Of a stretch of DNA of 64,000 nucleotides, positions 34,086 through 43,871 are shown one piece after another. A program made the translations under genes and the position numbers. The notes below the pieces were generated by a model, which saw only the letters and a list, made by a program, of their open reading frames with translations, was not told the DNA's origin and did not search any database. Source of the stretch: Cherax quadricarinatus (Eukaryota; Arthropoda; Malacostraca; Decapoda; Parastacidae); the NCBI RefSeq assembly GCF_038502225.1, contig NC_091374.1:7887151-7951150 (forward strand). Direction: 5' to 3'. Position 1 is the stretch's first letter. Each line of letters begins with the position of its first letter.

Positions 34086-34370
34086 ACTAACTAATCTATC
34101 AGGATTTACCCCTGAGGTTATTTGTGGTCAGTATGAAGGGATTCCCTCCAGACCGACACTCGTGGCTAACTTCGTTGCTACTTGGACTCTCATTAAGTTT
34201 ATAAACTATCGACTGAGTTTCATCTATACATAACGAATCAAAAATATTTTAATCTCTAAAATAGTCGCTGTATTAGGGAGTGAAGTATTTTTCACTGGTA
34301 GTGGACAGGCGAAATGCAGCCTCATTCTAGTGGAGTCCATAGATTTTAAACTTAACCATCACACACACAC
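34086..34370. other. Unassigned non-coding
   Basis: No gene or repeat recognised; ends in (AC)n at 34360-34371. Confidence 0.5.
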
Positions 34371-34371
34371 A

Positions 34372-34606
34372 CGGACTGACGACACTGGTGGACAGGAGGG
34401 TCAGGGGAGACATGATAACGACATACAAAATACTGAGTGGAATAGATAAGGTGGACAGAGACAGGATGTTCCAGAGCTGGGACACAGAAACAAGGGGTCA
34501 CAATTGTAAGCTGAAGACTCAGAGGAGTCAAAGTGATGTTAGGAAGTATTTCTTCAGCGACAGTGTTAGGAAGTGGAATAGTCTGGTAAACAGGAAGTCA
34601 GTCTAA
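34372..34606 (+). pseudogene. LINE A C-terminal fragment
   Basis: Starts right after (AC)n. Encodes DRRVRGDMITTYKIL, GIDKVDRDRMFQ, the RGHN region and DVRKYFFS of LINE A, then stops at 34604-34606 before the usual 3' UTR. Both LINE ends are missing. Confidence 0.8.
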
Positions 34607-34830
34607 ACAATATAAACATGACAAGTGTAAGCTATGCACGTGCCACATTAGTCATTTATCATAAATCAATTTAGATATACCATTAAACAAACTCAGTGGA
34701 AAAAGTGTCTATAATCTGAGAGAACCGTGAGTAGCAAACATCTTCCTGGCCTAACAGGAAGTGTTGGAGATGTTTTATATACTATTCTGTTTGTTCACTG
34801 TTGCAGAACTACACCGATAATCGCACCCAC
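34607..34830. other. Unassigned non-coding
   Basis: Nothing recognised. Confidence 0.4.
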
Positions 34831-35052
34831 CCTCCCTCTCTCTCTCCCCCCCTCTCTTCCTCCCTCCCTCACTCTCTCCCCCCTCTCTTCCTCCCTCCCT
34901 CACTCTCTCCCCCCTCTCTTCCTCCCTCCCTCTCTCCCCCCTCTCTTCCTCCCTCCCTCACTCTCTCCCCCCCCTCTCTTCCTCCCTCACTCTCTCCCCC
35001 CACTCTTCCTCCCTCCCTCACTCTCTCCCCCCTCTCTCTCCCTCCCTCTCTC
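34831..35052 (+). repeat. Polypyrimidine minisatellite
   Basis: C/T-only copies of a unit near 28 bp (TTCCTCCCTCCCTCACTCTC plus C6-CTC). Frames across it are low complexity. Confidence 0.9.
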
Positions 35053-35084
35053 CATAAATAACTGGTTACCAAATTTGCCACCAG

Positions 35085-35320
35085 GATAATATTGTGTGTA
35101 TATCACTGGAAATGTTCAATTTATGAATGCAGTTGAAAAGTTGCATATTTCAAATGAATGCGAAGACGTTTTGGATGAAGTCATGAAAGTATACGAAACA
35201 AACAAGGCAAACTATAAGGTTCCTCCTCTTGATTAAGATGTTTCAACTGCCAGGGTTGTTAACCCTCCACGAAGGTTCCTTGATGCAGCTGAAGACATCT
35301 TTATCAAAATAACTGGAGAT
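35085..35320 (+). pseudogene. Unidentified ORF relic, left half, split by the I-like LINE
   Basis: A plus-strand frame reads VYITGNVQFMNAVEKL, CEDVLDEVMKVYET and, after one TAA at 35234-35236, PRRFLDAAEDIFIKITGD. If the 6.6-kb LINE and one target copy are removed, it continues at 41958 as TFLSFPVNLIAFHSVLYDPY and stops at 42052-42054. The amino-acid make-up is protein-like, but I do not recognise a family. It could be an exon, a retro-pseudogene or an old transposon. Confidence 0.35.
35306..35320 (+). repeat. 15-bp target-site duplication, left copy
   Basis: AAAATAACTGGAGAT, identical to 41943-41957. Confidence 0.95.
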
Positions 35321-35524
35321 TATTATTATTATAATCAAAAAGAAGCGCTAAGCCACAAGGACTATACAGCGCTGCAGGGCAGGAAGGAAGCGAGGGCATC
35401 AGGTGGCAAAAGGGAGATGGATGAGCAACAGGTTACGGATAACAGCGGGGCAGTGGATGGTGAAAGGGTAAAGGGCAGCAAGAGACTGAACCAGAAAGGG
35501 CTGAGGGGAGTGCAAAAAGTATCA
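35321..35524 (-). other. I-like LINE 3' UTR and triplet tail
   Basis: About 200 bases after the ORF2 stop, ending in ATAATAATAATA on the element strand. No AATAAA and no poly(A). Confidence 0.8.
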
Positions 35525-38500
35525 TCAGAGTTTGTGGAGTAAATCAGTCGTTGTCAAGAAGTCAATGAGAGAGTCAGGATTAAAGGAGGGTCCATCAGCA
35601 AGAAGGGAAGGTAAAGAGAGAGTAGGAGAACGAAGACGACGTTGGAGGTAAATTCTGCGTGCTCGCTGATAGAGAGGGCAGTCTAACAGAATGTGGCTAA
35701 TCGATACTGGAACTTGACACTGCTCACAGAGAGGAACAGGGTGCCTCTCCATGAGATACCCATGAGTAAGACGAGTGTGGCCAATGCGAAGGCGGGAGAG
35801 AGTGGTCTCCCAACCTCGGCACTGATGACAAGAAGACGGCCAGTAACCTATGCTCGGTTTAATAGAATGAAGTTTGTTACCGAGCAGAGTTGACCAACGT
35901 TGTTGCCAACGGGTGCGAAGGTGGGTAGCTATTGCAGCAAAATAGTCCAGAAATGGAACACCTCGATAGGAAATTGGTAGGTCATATACTGCTGACCGCG
36001 CAGCAGTGTCTGCCTGTTCATTGCCCTGTACGTCGACATGACCAGGGACCCAACAAAAAACAATATCTTTATGTTTGGTAGAGATACGGCGTAGCCAAAG
36101 TTGGATACGGAGAACTAGGGGATGAGATGTATCAAATTTTCGTATAGCCTGTAGAGCACTAAGGGAGTCTGAGACTACTACAAATGATGACACAGGCATA
36201 GATGCGATACGAATAAGTGCTGCAAGAATGGCATACAGTTCAGCAGTAAAAATGCTAGCTGAAGATAGTAAATGCCCTCGTACGACGCTGTCCGGAAACA
36301 CTGCTGCGAATCCGACGCCGTCTGAAGACTTAGAGCCATCTGTGTACACAGCGGTGGCATGAGAATGAGAGTGGAAGTGATCAAGAAAAAGAGAGCGGGA
36401 AGCCACCGTAGGCAGTTGAGCTTTCGAGCAAGGGAGTGAGAAAGAACAGACCCGAACAGCTGGAACTTCCCAGGGGGGTAGGGAAAAGTGAGATGCTACA
36501 TGAACATATAAAGGTGGTAACTGAAGGGAAGACAAGAGTGAAAGTAGGCGAAGAGAAAAGGGACGGAGCAAACAGGGGCGGCGAACGAATAAAGAATGTC
36601 TACTAATATCGGTGACCATTCTATAAATGGAAGGATTGTGTAGATCGTGAGAGCGTACATAGTAACGAAGGCAATGGGCATCACGGCGATCAGACAAGGA
36701 TGGAACATTTGCTTCTGTATAGAGGCTCTCAACAGGGGAAGAGCGAAAAGCACCAAGGCACAAACGTAAGCCTTGGTGATGGATAGAGTTAAGGCTAGAG
36801 AGAGTAGCAGGAGAGGCCGCGGAATAAATCTGGTCACCATAATCGAGTTTCGATAAAACGAGGGCTGAATGTAGGCGAAGCAGAGTTCGACGATCAGCTC
36901 CCCAGGAAAGATGAGCAAGGGTTTTAAGAAGGTTTAGCCGGCTGTGACAAATTGCCTTCAGAGAGGTAATGTGAGGTTTCCAGGTTAACCGACGGTCAAA
37001 GAGAAGGCCTAGAAACCTGACTGTATCACGTTCGGGGATACGGGAGCCATAGAGATACAAAGGATGATCGGAGATAACAGAGCGTCTAGTGAAAGTAATT
37101 TGGTGAGTTTTGGTACTTGAAAATTTAAACCCATGTGTGGTGGCCCAAGTGGAAACACGGTCGACCGCATGCTGGAGAGAAACTGCAATAAGGTGACAGT
37201 CAGCGCCTGCACAAGCAATAGCGAAGTCATCAACATAGAGTGATGACCAAATATTGGGTGGAAGAACAGAGGCCAAATCATTTATAGCAAGGAGAAAAAG
37301 TGTTGTGCTTAGAACACATCCCTGAGGGACACCTTCAGCTTGGACGAAGTCCGGGGAAAGAACATTATTGACTCGAACACGGAAATGTCTGTCAGTTAAA
37401 AAGTTCTTAAGGAAGGATGGTAGATTGCCTCGGAGGCCTAAGGAATGGGCCTGGGCCAAAATATTATACCTCCAAGTTGTGTCATATGCCTTCTCAAGGT
37501 CAAAAAATATGGCAATAACTGAGTGATTATTCGCAAAGGCATTACGAACATACGTATCCAAGCGTAGTAAGGGGTCTATGGTAGAACGACCCTTACGAAA
37601 GCCATATTGACTAGCGGAGAGACTGTTGTGAGTCTCTAAATACCACATTAAACGTCGATTTACGAGGCGTTCCATCACTTTGCAAACTGCACTTGTAAGA
37701 GCGATGGGGCGATAGTGGGAGGCATCATGTCCTGTAGTACCCGGTTTGCGGAAAGGGAGAACAATGGCAGATTTCCACAGCTGGGGAAGAACTCCTTGTG
37801 CCCAAATAAGATTGAAGAGGTGTAAGAGGACTACAAGGGCTGACCGATGTAAATGTTGTAACATACGAATATGAATGTCATCAGGCCCAGCTGCCGATGA
37901 TCGGCAAGCTGAGAGCGTTGCCTCCAGTTCTTGAAGTGTAAAAGGCACATTATACTGTTCTTCTCCGAGAGAAGAAAAGTCCAAGGGTACTGACTCTCTG
38001 GCAGACTTTGAGGAAAGAAACGAGGGGCATAGATGGAGCCCTCGGGAAATACGGACCAGATGTGTGCCAAGTTCAATGGCAACGTCGAGAGGGTTTGCTA
38101 TATCAACACCAGTGACCCGTAGAACAGGAGCCGGGTCAGGAGAGTATTTACCACTCAATTTCCTCACTTTTTTCCAGACTGCACTCATAGAAGAAGCAGA
38201 GGTGATGGTGGAAACATAGTCTCGCCAACAAGTGCGTTTAGCTTCACGGATGACACGGCGAGCGATCGCACGCTTCTGCTTAAAATCAACAAGTCTCTCA
38301 GCGGTTCTATTGTACCGGTACCTGCCCCATGCAGCACGTTTCAAACGGACTGCACGAGCACAAGCAGGAGACCACCAAGGCACGCACTTCTGAGAATGCC
38401 TGCCTGAGGTTTGGGGTATAGAATGAGAAGCTGCGGTATAAACTGATGTCGAGAAGATGTGTAGGAGCTCATCAATGGAGGATGAAGAAGGAACCTCACT

Positions 38501-39226
38501 AAAAGCAGTGAGGTGTGAGTAAAGATCCCAATTTGCCCGATCAAATTGCCAGCGAGGGCTACGGGAAGGTGGTGAATAGGAAGGAGAAGTAAGAATGATC
38601 GGAAAATGATCGCTGTCATGTAAGTCTGGTAGAACAGACCAGGTGAAGTCTAGTGCAGTGGAGGAAGAGCAGACTGATAGATCGATGCAAGAGAGAGTAT
38701 GAGTACGAGGATCAAAATGGGTGGGAGTACCCGTATTTAAAACATGGAGGGGGTGAGAGGCAAGAAAAGCCTCCAACTGAATGCCACGTGAGTCACAATG
38801 AGACCCCCCCCAGAGGAAATGGTGGGCATTAAAATCACCAAGTAACAGAAGTGGTGGTGGTAAGGATGAAACAAGAAAGGCAAAGTCTGGGATAGAAAAT
38901 GCTCGAGAAGGAGAGAGATATAAAGAACATATTGTAAACCACTTATTCAAGTGGATACGGGCTGCAGTGTAATGCAGCGAGGTATGGACAAATAGTTGAC
39001 AGTACGGAATATCATTGCGTAGAAGAAGGGCACTTTCATTAAAGGTCCCATCTGAGAAAGGATCCGAAGAATACAATAAATTATAGCCTGAGATAGGTTG
39101 GAAAACAGCCGAGTGTAATTTTGGTTCTTGTAAGCAAGCACCAACAGGGGAAAACCTGGAAAGCAACATCTGAAGCTCACCCCGATTACCCCTGAGGCCG
39201 CGGATATTCCACTGTAAATAGGCCAT
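35525..39226 (-). CDS. ORF2: endonuclease, reverse transcriptase, RNase H
   Basis: A 1,233-residue polyprotein that nicks target DNA, copies element RNA at the nick and can remove RNA from the hybrid. Endonuclease (1-215): Asn7 in WNIRG, Glu34 in QEPK, GDFN 130-133, Ser-Asp-His 205-207. Reverse transcriptase (about 430-800): YRPIALTS, motif A FFDLEKAYDTTW with Asp576, motif B EGVPQGCVLS 631-640, motif C YVDD 664-667. RNase H (957-1080): TDGS with Asp963, Glu996, Asp1020, Asp1073, the complete D-E-D-D set. A Cys/His-rich end (Cys1133, Cys1136, Cys1167, Cys1170, His1178, Cys1183) resembles the zinc-binding tail of related elements. The start ATGGCC at 39226 puts MAYLQWNIRGL at the N-terminus, as in related ORF2s. 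Intact throughout. Translation probably follows ORF1 by reinitiation over 44 bases. Confidence 0.95.
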   Translation of the reverse strand: MAYLQWNIRGLRGNRGELQMLLSRFSPVGACLQEPKLHSAVFQPISGYNLLYSSDPFSDGTFNESALLLRNDIPYCQLFVHTSLHYTAARIHLNKWFTICSLYLSPSRAFSIPDFAFLVSSLPPPLLLLGDFNAHHFLWGGSHCDSRGIQLEAFLASHPLHVLNTGTPTHFDPRTHTLSCIDLSVCSSSTALDFTWSVLPDLHDSDHFPIILTSPSYSPPSRSPRWQFDRANWDLYSHLTAFSEVPSSSSIDELLHIFSTSVYTAASHSIPQTSGRHSQKCVPWWSPACARAVRLKRAAWGRYRYNRTAERLVDFKQKRAIARRVIREAKRTCWRDYVSTITSASSMSAVWKKVRKLSGKYSPDPAPVLRVTGVDIANPLDVAIELGTHLVRISRGLHLCPSFLSSKSARESVPLDFSSLGEEQYNVPFTLQELEATLSACRSSAAGPDDIHIRMLQHLHRSALVVLLHLFNLIWAQGVLPQLWKSAIVLPFRKPGTTGHDASHYRPIALTSAVCKVMERLVNRRLMWYLETHNSLSASQYGFRKGRSTIDPLLRLDTYVRNAFANNHSVIAIFFDLEKAYDTTWRYNILAQAHSLGLRGNLPSFLKNFLTDRHFRVRVNNVLSPDFVQAEGVPQGCVLSTTLFLLAINDLASVLPPNIWSSLYVDDFAIACAGADCHLIAVSLQHAVDRVSTWATTHGFKFSSTKTHQITFTRRSVISDHPLYLYGSRIPERDTVRFLGLLFDRRLTWKPHITSLKAICHSRLNLLKTLAHLSWGADRRTLLRLHSALVLSKLDYGDQIYSAASPATLSSLNSIHHQGLRLCLGAFRSSPVESLYTEANVPSLSDRRDAHCLRYYVRSHDLHNPSIYRMVTDISRHSLFVRRPCLLRPFSLRLLSLLSSLQLPPLYVHVASHFSLPPWEVPAVRVCSFSLPCSKAQLPTVASRSLFLDHFHSHSHATAVYTDGSKSSDGVGFAAVFPDSVVRGHLLSSASIFTAELYAILAALIRIASMPVSSFVVVSDSLSALQAIRKFDTSHPLVLRIQLWLRRISTKHKDIVFCWVPGHVDVQGNEQADTAARSAVYDLPISYRGVPFLDYFAAIATHLRTRWQQRWSTLLGNKLHSIKPSIGYWPSSCHQCRGWETTLSRLRIGHTRLTHGYLMERHPVPLCEQCQVPVSISHILLDCPLYQRARRIYLQRRLRSPTLSLPSLLADGPSFNPDSLIDFLTTTDLLHKL

Positions 39227-39270
39227 GATTGGCGATGAAGAAAATATCAGGAATCTGTAGGTAAAGGCAC

Positions 39271-41205
39271 CTACGGACTAGAGGGGTTAGAAAAGTCAAC
39301 GTGTGGTGGCATTGGAAGATGTTCAAGTAGCGAAGGAACGGAGCGTTGCGAAGAATGGGGTTGTGAAGATGGAGGAGAGGGAAGAGAAGGAACAGGAAGT
39401 GAATCAGTGTCCATTGAAGGTTTAGTCTCTGCAATATATTCTGAAATGGCTTCAAGTGTTTCTGAATTCAAAGATGTATGGGAAACCATATTGGAGATAG
39501 GAGGAGGAGGGTGAGTAAAGATTGGGACAGTAATGGACTGTACCAAAGTAGAGGGGGAGGGAAAAGTGTAAGGGACTGGAGATGAAGTGTGGGGGGGGAC
39601 AGAAGAGGTAGAAACCTGGGAGGTGACAGAAGAGGGAGAAACTTGGGAGGGGACGGGGGTGGAAGGCATAGTACGAGGAGGAGGGTGAATCTCCACACTT
39701 GTAATAGAGCCAGAGAGAGGGGAAGAACTAGGTACAGAGACTGGAAAGGTAACGTGTGGAGGTGGAAGAAGGGAAGGAAGGGGCAAAGAAGATTTGAGCA
39801 ATGTGGATTTTTTGGACTTCTGAGTAGAGGGGCGATTGGTATTAGGTGTCGTACGAGGTCTTGTCGATACTGGGGCTTGTGAGGAAGGACGCGAAGATGT
39901 GAGAACAGACTGAGTTGTAGTCGGGACGTCAGAGCCAAGGACAGCAAAAGGATTAGATGCCGTAATGGCTATGGGAGGGGTAACAACAGAGGAGGCTGCA
40001 GAAGATGGGACCCCAGAAGTGGGGGGATGTTTGGAAACACGAGAATAAGAAACACGGGGTAGTCTCCCTTGGAGGCGGAGATGAGTAACTGCCATAGCAT
40101 AAGGGAGACCTTCTGCCTCTTTGAGGCAACGGATTTCACGTTCATTTAAGTAGACCTGGCAACGGCGGGAGTACGAAGGGTGAGCTTCATTACAATTAAG
40201 GCAAGATGGAGGTTGACTGCAAGATGTATTAGAATGGTTGTCGGCACCACAGACTGGGCATTCGGCCATAGATCTGCAATATTTCGCTGGGTGACCAAAA
40301 CGCCAGCAATTTCTACATTGTTGCGGTGTAGGTATCACCTTTCGAACTTGTAACCGATGTCCCGCGACATATACAGAGGACGGGAGTTCTCGGCTGTCAA
40401 AAGTTAAACGAGCCACATTGCAAGGGTAACGTCTCCGCCCCCGGGCAGGAAGGACATAAGTGTCTACTTTGAGGATTGGGAGATCCTGGAGTTCCAGCTG
40501 TTCAAAAATGTCATTGCCACATGACTGGAAATTCTGTTGGACTATGGTATGGGGCAGAATGACAGTACCACTACAAGAATTGAGAGAAAGATGTTTTTCA
40601 ATAGTGATAGGAGTAGTATCGATATTCGAAAGGAGAGAAAGATCATGAGCTTGGGTAGCATTCTGGACAGTGACGATGCGCGTACCGCTCTTGAGAGCGT
40701 GAAATGAAATATCTCTGCCAACATGACGCAGGAGCGCTTTGGCAATACTATGGTCAGAAAGGTAGGCAGAAGAAGAAGTTGGTCTTAAAGTAAAGAATTT
40801 AGTCCATTGTGTGGTCCGAAACTGAGCGTGGAGAGGGAGTGCTTGACGTGTCGGTCGTTTCCGAGTAGAATGGGAAGGTAACGACGGAGCATCATCAGGA
40901 GATTGACGTTGGCGTTTAGGAGTAGGACCGGAGTTGGTCCGGCATGAAATGGGTGGGCGATTTGAAAATTGCCGTACCGTAGAGGGAGAAGCCGGAAGCA
41001 TAGTCAAAGGAGAGCGGAGTTCAGACAAATCGAAGGAGTCAGTCGAAGCCCCGGTACCTGAAGCGGGTGAGGAAACAGCACCAGCAAGAGGTACAGGGGC
41101 ATCAGGAGTGTCCGAAGAGTGGTCTAAACACAAGGCAGGGTCAGAATGGGGTGCGGTATCAAGAAGGGGCCCGGGGGTAGTGGTTTCATGGACTAGGGCT
41201 GCCAT
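39271..41205 (-). CDS. ORF1: zinc-knuckle nucleic-acid-binding protein
   Basis: Gag-like ORF1 protein, 644 residues from the chosen start, that would coat element RNA. After a low-complexity N-terminus, residues about 125-290 look like an RRM-type domain. Three zinc knuckles follow: C297-C300-H305-C310 and C316-C319-H324-C329 (both CX2CX4HX4C) and C335-C338-H342-C349. The C-terminal 250 residues are Pro/Ser/Thr-rich. The frame is open to a Met at 41406, but the extra 67 codons translate a T-rich homopolymer stretch; the ATG at 41205-41203 has A at -3 and G at +4, so I prefer it. Ends TAG at 39273-39271, 44 bases before ORF2. Confidence 0.9.
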   Translation of the reverse strand: MAALVHETTTPGPLLDTAPHSDPALCLDHSSDTPDAPVPLAGAVSSPASGTGASTDSFDLSELRSPLTMLPASPSTVRQFSNRPPISCRTNSGPTPKRQRQSPDDAPSLPSHSTRKRPTRQALPLHAQFRTTQWTKFFTLRPTSSSAYLSDHSIAKALLRHVGRDISFHALKSGTRIVTVQNATQAHDLSLLSNIDTTPITIEKHLSLNSCSGTVILPHTIVQQNFQSCGNDIFEQLELQDLPILKVDTYVLPARGRRRYPCNVARLTFDSRELPSSVYVAGHRLQVRKVIPTPQQCRNCWRFGHPAKYCRSMAECPVCGADNHSNTSCSQPPSCLNCNEAHPSYSRRCQVYLNEREIRCLKEAEGLPYAMAVTHLRLQGRLPRVSYSRVSKHPPTSGVPSSAASSVVTPPIAITASNPFAVLGSDVPTTTQSVLTSSRPSSQAPVSTRPRTTPNTNRPSTQKSKKSTLLKSSLPLPSLLPPPHVTFPVSVPSSSPLSGSITSVEIHPPPRTMPSTPVPSQVSPSSVTSQVSTSSVPPHTSSPVPYTFPSPSTLVQSITVPIFTHPPPPISNMVSHTSLNSETLEAISEYIAETKPSMDTDSLPVPSLPSPPSSQPHSSQRSVPSLLEHLPMPPHVDFSNPSSP

Positions 41206-41942
41206 GGTTAGGTTACTCCTTTGCTTTTTGTTTTTAAGAAAAAAAAAGAAAGAAGAAAAGAAAATAAAAACAAAAAAAAGAATAAAAAAAGGGGGGAGCG
41301 GGGAGGAATAGTTCCCAGGAGGAATGAAAGGGCCGGAAATCTCCCTCCGCGCCCAAGAGGACTTGACACCGCTAGTAGCGCAGATGCAGCATGGAACCCG
41401 TGCCATACCCTACCCTTCATGCCAGTAAACCAGCAATCCGGGATAGCAACCTCACATCTGCCGAGCTACCTCGGTGGACAAAAGAGAGGGCGGCCGGATA
41501 TCCGCCACAAAGCATACCTCCTTCAGCCACCACCCCCGGAATCCGAAAGGTGGCTTCCAGAGATACACCCGTCGCCCAAAAGACACCCAAAGCTACTCCG
41601 GGATACCGGAGAGGGATCGGGACATCCCTAGGCAATCCAGATTCCACGGCAAACTACGCCACCGCCAAGAAACCTCAACGGAATGGGATCGACCCCGGTG
41701 TCCTTTCCCCTACCTAGGAACTAGCGCGCCTGTGGGAGAAATCACGAAGGCTAAAAAGAGGAAGGGCAAAAGGGAGGGGTGAGGAGGAGGAGGAGGAATG
41801 GAAAAAGGGGAGGATGGGGAGGATGGGATAGGGGAGGGGAGAATGGGGGGTAATTAGGTTCGGTCTGAGGAAGAAGACCGACAGGGCTAATTCCTCAGAC
41901 CAAGAGCCTCTTCACCACGCCAAGGAGCCCCCCTTGAAGAGG
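41206..41942 (-). promoter_or_regulatory. I-like LINE 5' UTR and presumed internal promoter
   Basis: 737 bases. Near the 5' end CCTCTTC/GAAGAGG can pair, and GGTCTGAGGAA (41862-41872) is the exact reverse complement of 41891-41901, an 11-bp stem with an 18-base loop. I-clade elements use an internal pol II promoter at the 5' end; none can be proved here. A long A/G-rich stretch (41230-41300) precedes ORF1. Confidence 0.6.
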
Positions 41943-41957
41943 AAAATAACTGGAGAT
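41943..41957 (+). repeat. 15-bp target-site duplication, right copy
   Basis: AAAATAACTGGAGAT, identical to 35306-35320. Confidence 0.95.
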
Positions 41958-42054
41958 ACCTTCCTCTCCTTTCCAGTAAATCTGATAGCTTTCCATTCTG
42001 TACTGTATGACCCCTACGAATTTAATTTAGCTCTTCCCCATAAATATAATTAGC
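41958..42054 (+). pseudogene. Unidentified ORF relic, right half
   Basis: Continuation of the frame at 35085-35320 across the LINE: 32 codons to TAG at 42052-42054. Family unknown. Confidence 0.35.
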
Positions 42055-42509
42055 ATGAAGATATCTCATTGATTTGTAGTGGGCAACAAATCCCGGTATC
42101 ATTAAACAAGTTTACTGGGGTCAAAGTTAATGTCCCAGGGCTATTTTATCTGAGGTTTTATTAAAATTTTGTAATTCTCTTGTTTGTCTCTAAACTGGGA
42201 TTTCTGTGGTCATCCCTCCCAGCACAGATAATATATCATGGGATGTCTTTCCGGTGTCAACAATTGCTCTCAGACGATGCTTCTAAAATTCGTTAAAACT
42301 CGTCACGAAACAATGACCGAACGAATAAAACATCACTATAAGACTCGCTCCTCTCTCCCTCTGAAGAAAAACTGAAATTATGTATTTTTCCTCCCATCAT
42401 TTATCAATTTTGAACCAAAATTAAATTAGCAATCCTAGCTAAAATTCATGTAATTAAAAAAAATATTTTACTTAACCTATACGTATAAAAATTTGCATAA
42501 CTTCAGATA
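42055..42509. other. AT-rich non-coding
   Basis: No gene or repeat recognised. Confidence 0.5.
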
Positions 42510-42690
42510 GCTGTTTTCCTTGAGTGGGTGGAAGGGAAACTGTTCTTCCTGGGTGGGTGGAGGGGAAATTGTTGTTCCTGGGTGGGTGGAGGGGAAACTG
42601 CTGTTCTTGGGTGGGTGGAGGGGAAACTTGTTCCTGGGTGGGTGGAGGGGAAACTGTTGTTCCTGGGTGGGTGAAGGGGAATTGTATAGT
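42510..42690 (+). repeat. About 30-bp minisatellite, 6 copies
   Basis: Units near GGGTGGGTGGAGGGGAAACT plus TTGTTCCT; copy lengths vary by a few bases. Confidence 0.9.
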
Positions 42691-43871
42691 GTGGGTAGGA
42701 AAGCTCTTTTCCTCTGGTGGACTAAGGGAAAATCTTGGTGAGAGAATCCGTTGTGGTTGGTGAGGACACGTGGTGAGTAACGTGGCAGGTTGGTGAGCTC
42801 TCCTGGAGACGAGTGATTCACGCTCATGATATAGTGTGAGCTCCGTGGAGCATCACTCGCAATGCCATTTCTTTCTCACACACACACAAAAAAATCAAAT
42901 TTATGGTGACAAACTTAAGTGGAATTATTTTGCATGACAAAATATTAGTATCAGAGTTCAGTTTATTACATACTAAAATAAGAAATAATATAAGTATTTA
43001 TAATACGGAGAGATACAGGTCTGTGGCTATTAGCAAATATTACCTGAATTTCTTAGTCTGTCAAGGTTATATATTCCAAGAGGTGTCTGCCTCTCAGTTA
43101 CACCACACGTACGTGCTGGTAGAAAAACACGATCTATTCCCAGGAAAAAACCTAGCGTTTGAATTTTGCTTCCCCGTGTTTATAATGTTCAATTCAATTT
43201 CTATTTTAGGGATTAAAGTATGTTTGACTGGAGGTGACCAGGTTATACACAATATAAACAAATCGGTACTATGTAATGGATTATCCTACTAGTGCATCTT
43301 GGACCAATTTTTTTTTTAATTCATTTCTGCCAATCCTTGAGTTTATTTTCAGACGCTGTTTATATCTCCTTTATTGCTGCTACCCATTTGTAAACTTCAC
43401 TCGTCTCTCCCCGAATTCTATGACTTCTCAGATAGTAAAATTTCAGTGCCTTCTGCCAATCTTCGTAGAAAGGTTTCTAATACCAGGAAACAAATATAAT
43501 AATGTGGTATTTTTCTTACAGGTTGGTCAAATAGCCGAAAGCTCCAGAACCAGATAAATTTTCCCATTTCTCCCGAGGAAGAGAATCTGACCACTGATGT
43601 GTAGTGAGGTGTCATGGTGTGCTACACTGTCAGCGTCCTCACTGCATGACGCTGTATTCCCAGGTAGCAGCGTCCTCCTACCTCCTACACATGACGACCA
43701 TCGTGTTGTGTTTAACTTCTATACCGTTGCAGAATCAAACTTGCTGACACGTTACCCGCACCATTGTTATATGCTTAGTGCCGTGTATAAACAAATAAAT
43801 TTATAAATTATAATTAGGTCTTGTTAAATTAACGTAACTTTTCCTAACCAAAGGCGAGACAGAATAAAAGG
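42691..43871. other. Non-coding interval
   Basis: A 129-codon plus-strand frame (42903-43292) exists but shows no domain and normal AT-rich composition; I do not call it a gene. No repeats recognised. Confidence 0.45.

Larger units (their letters stand above)
35321..41942 (-). mobile_element. Full-length I-like LINE, two intact ORFs
   Basis: A 6,622-bp element on the minus strand with a perfect 15-bp target duplication. In order: 5' UTR (41942-41206), ORF1 (41205-39271), a 44-base spacer, ORF2 (39226-35525), 3' UTR (35524-35334), and a tail of TAA-type triplets (35333-35321). RNase H in ORF2 and a TAA tail are both features of the I clade (Drosophila I factor). No stop or frameshift is seen in either ORF, so this is the only element here that might still move. 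Confidence 0.95.

Noticed and set aside
36178..39455. Other minus-strand frames inside the I-like LINE
   Set aside because: They overlap ORF2 or ORF1 in other frames and lack motifs; shadows of the real ORFs.
41206..41406. Upstream Met of ORF1 at 41406 as the true start
   Set aside because: The extension translates a T-rich homopolymer region; the ATG at 41205 has a strong context.
42903..43292. 129-codon plus-strand frame as a host gene
   Set aside because: No domain or codon bias that I can see; one of many chance frames in AT-rich DNA.
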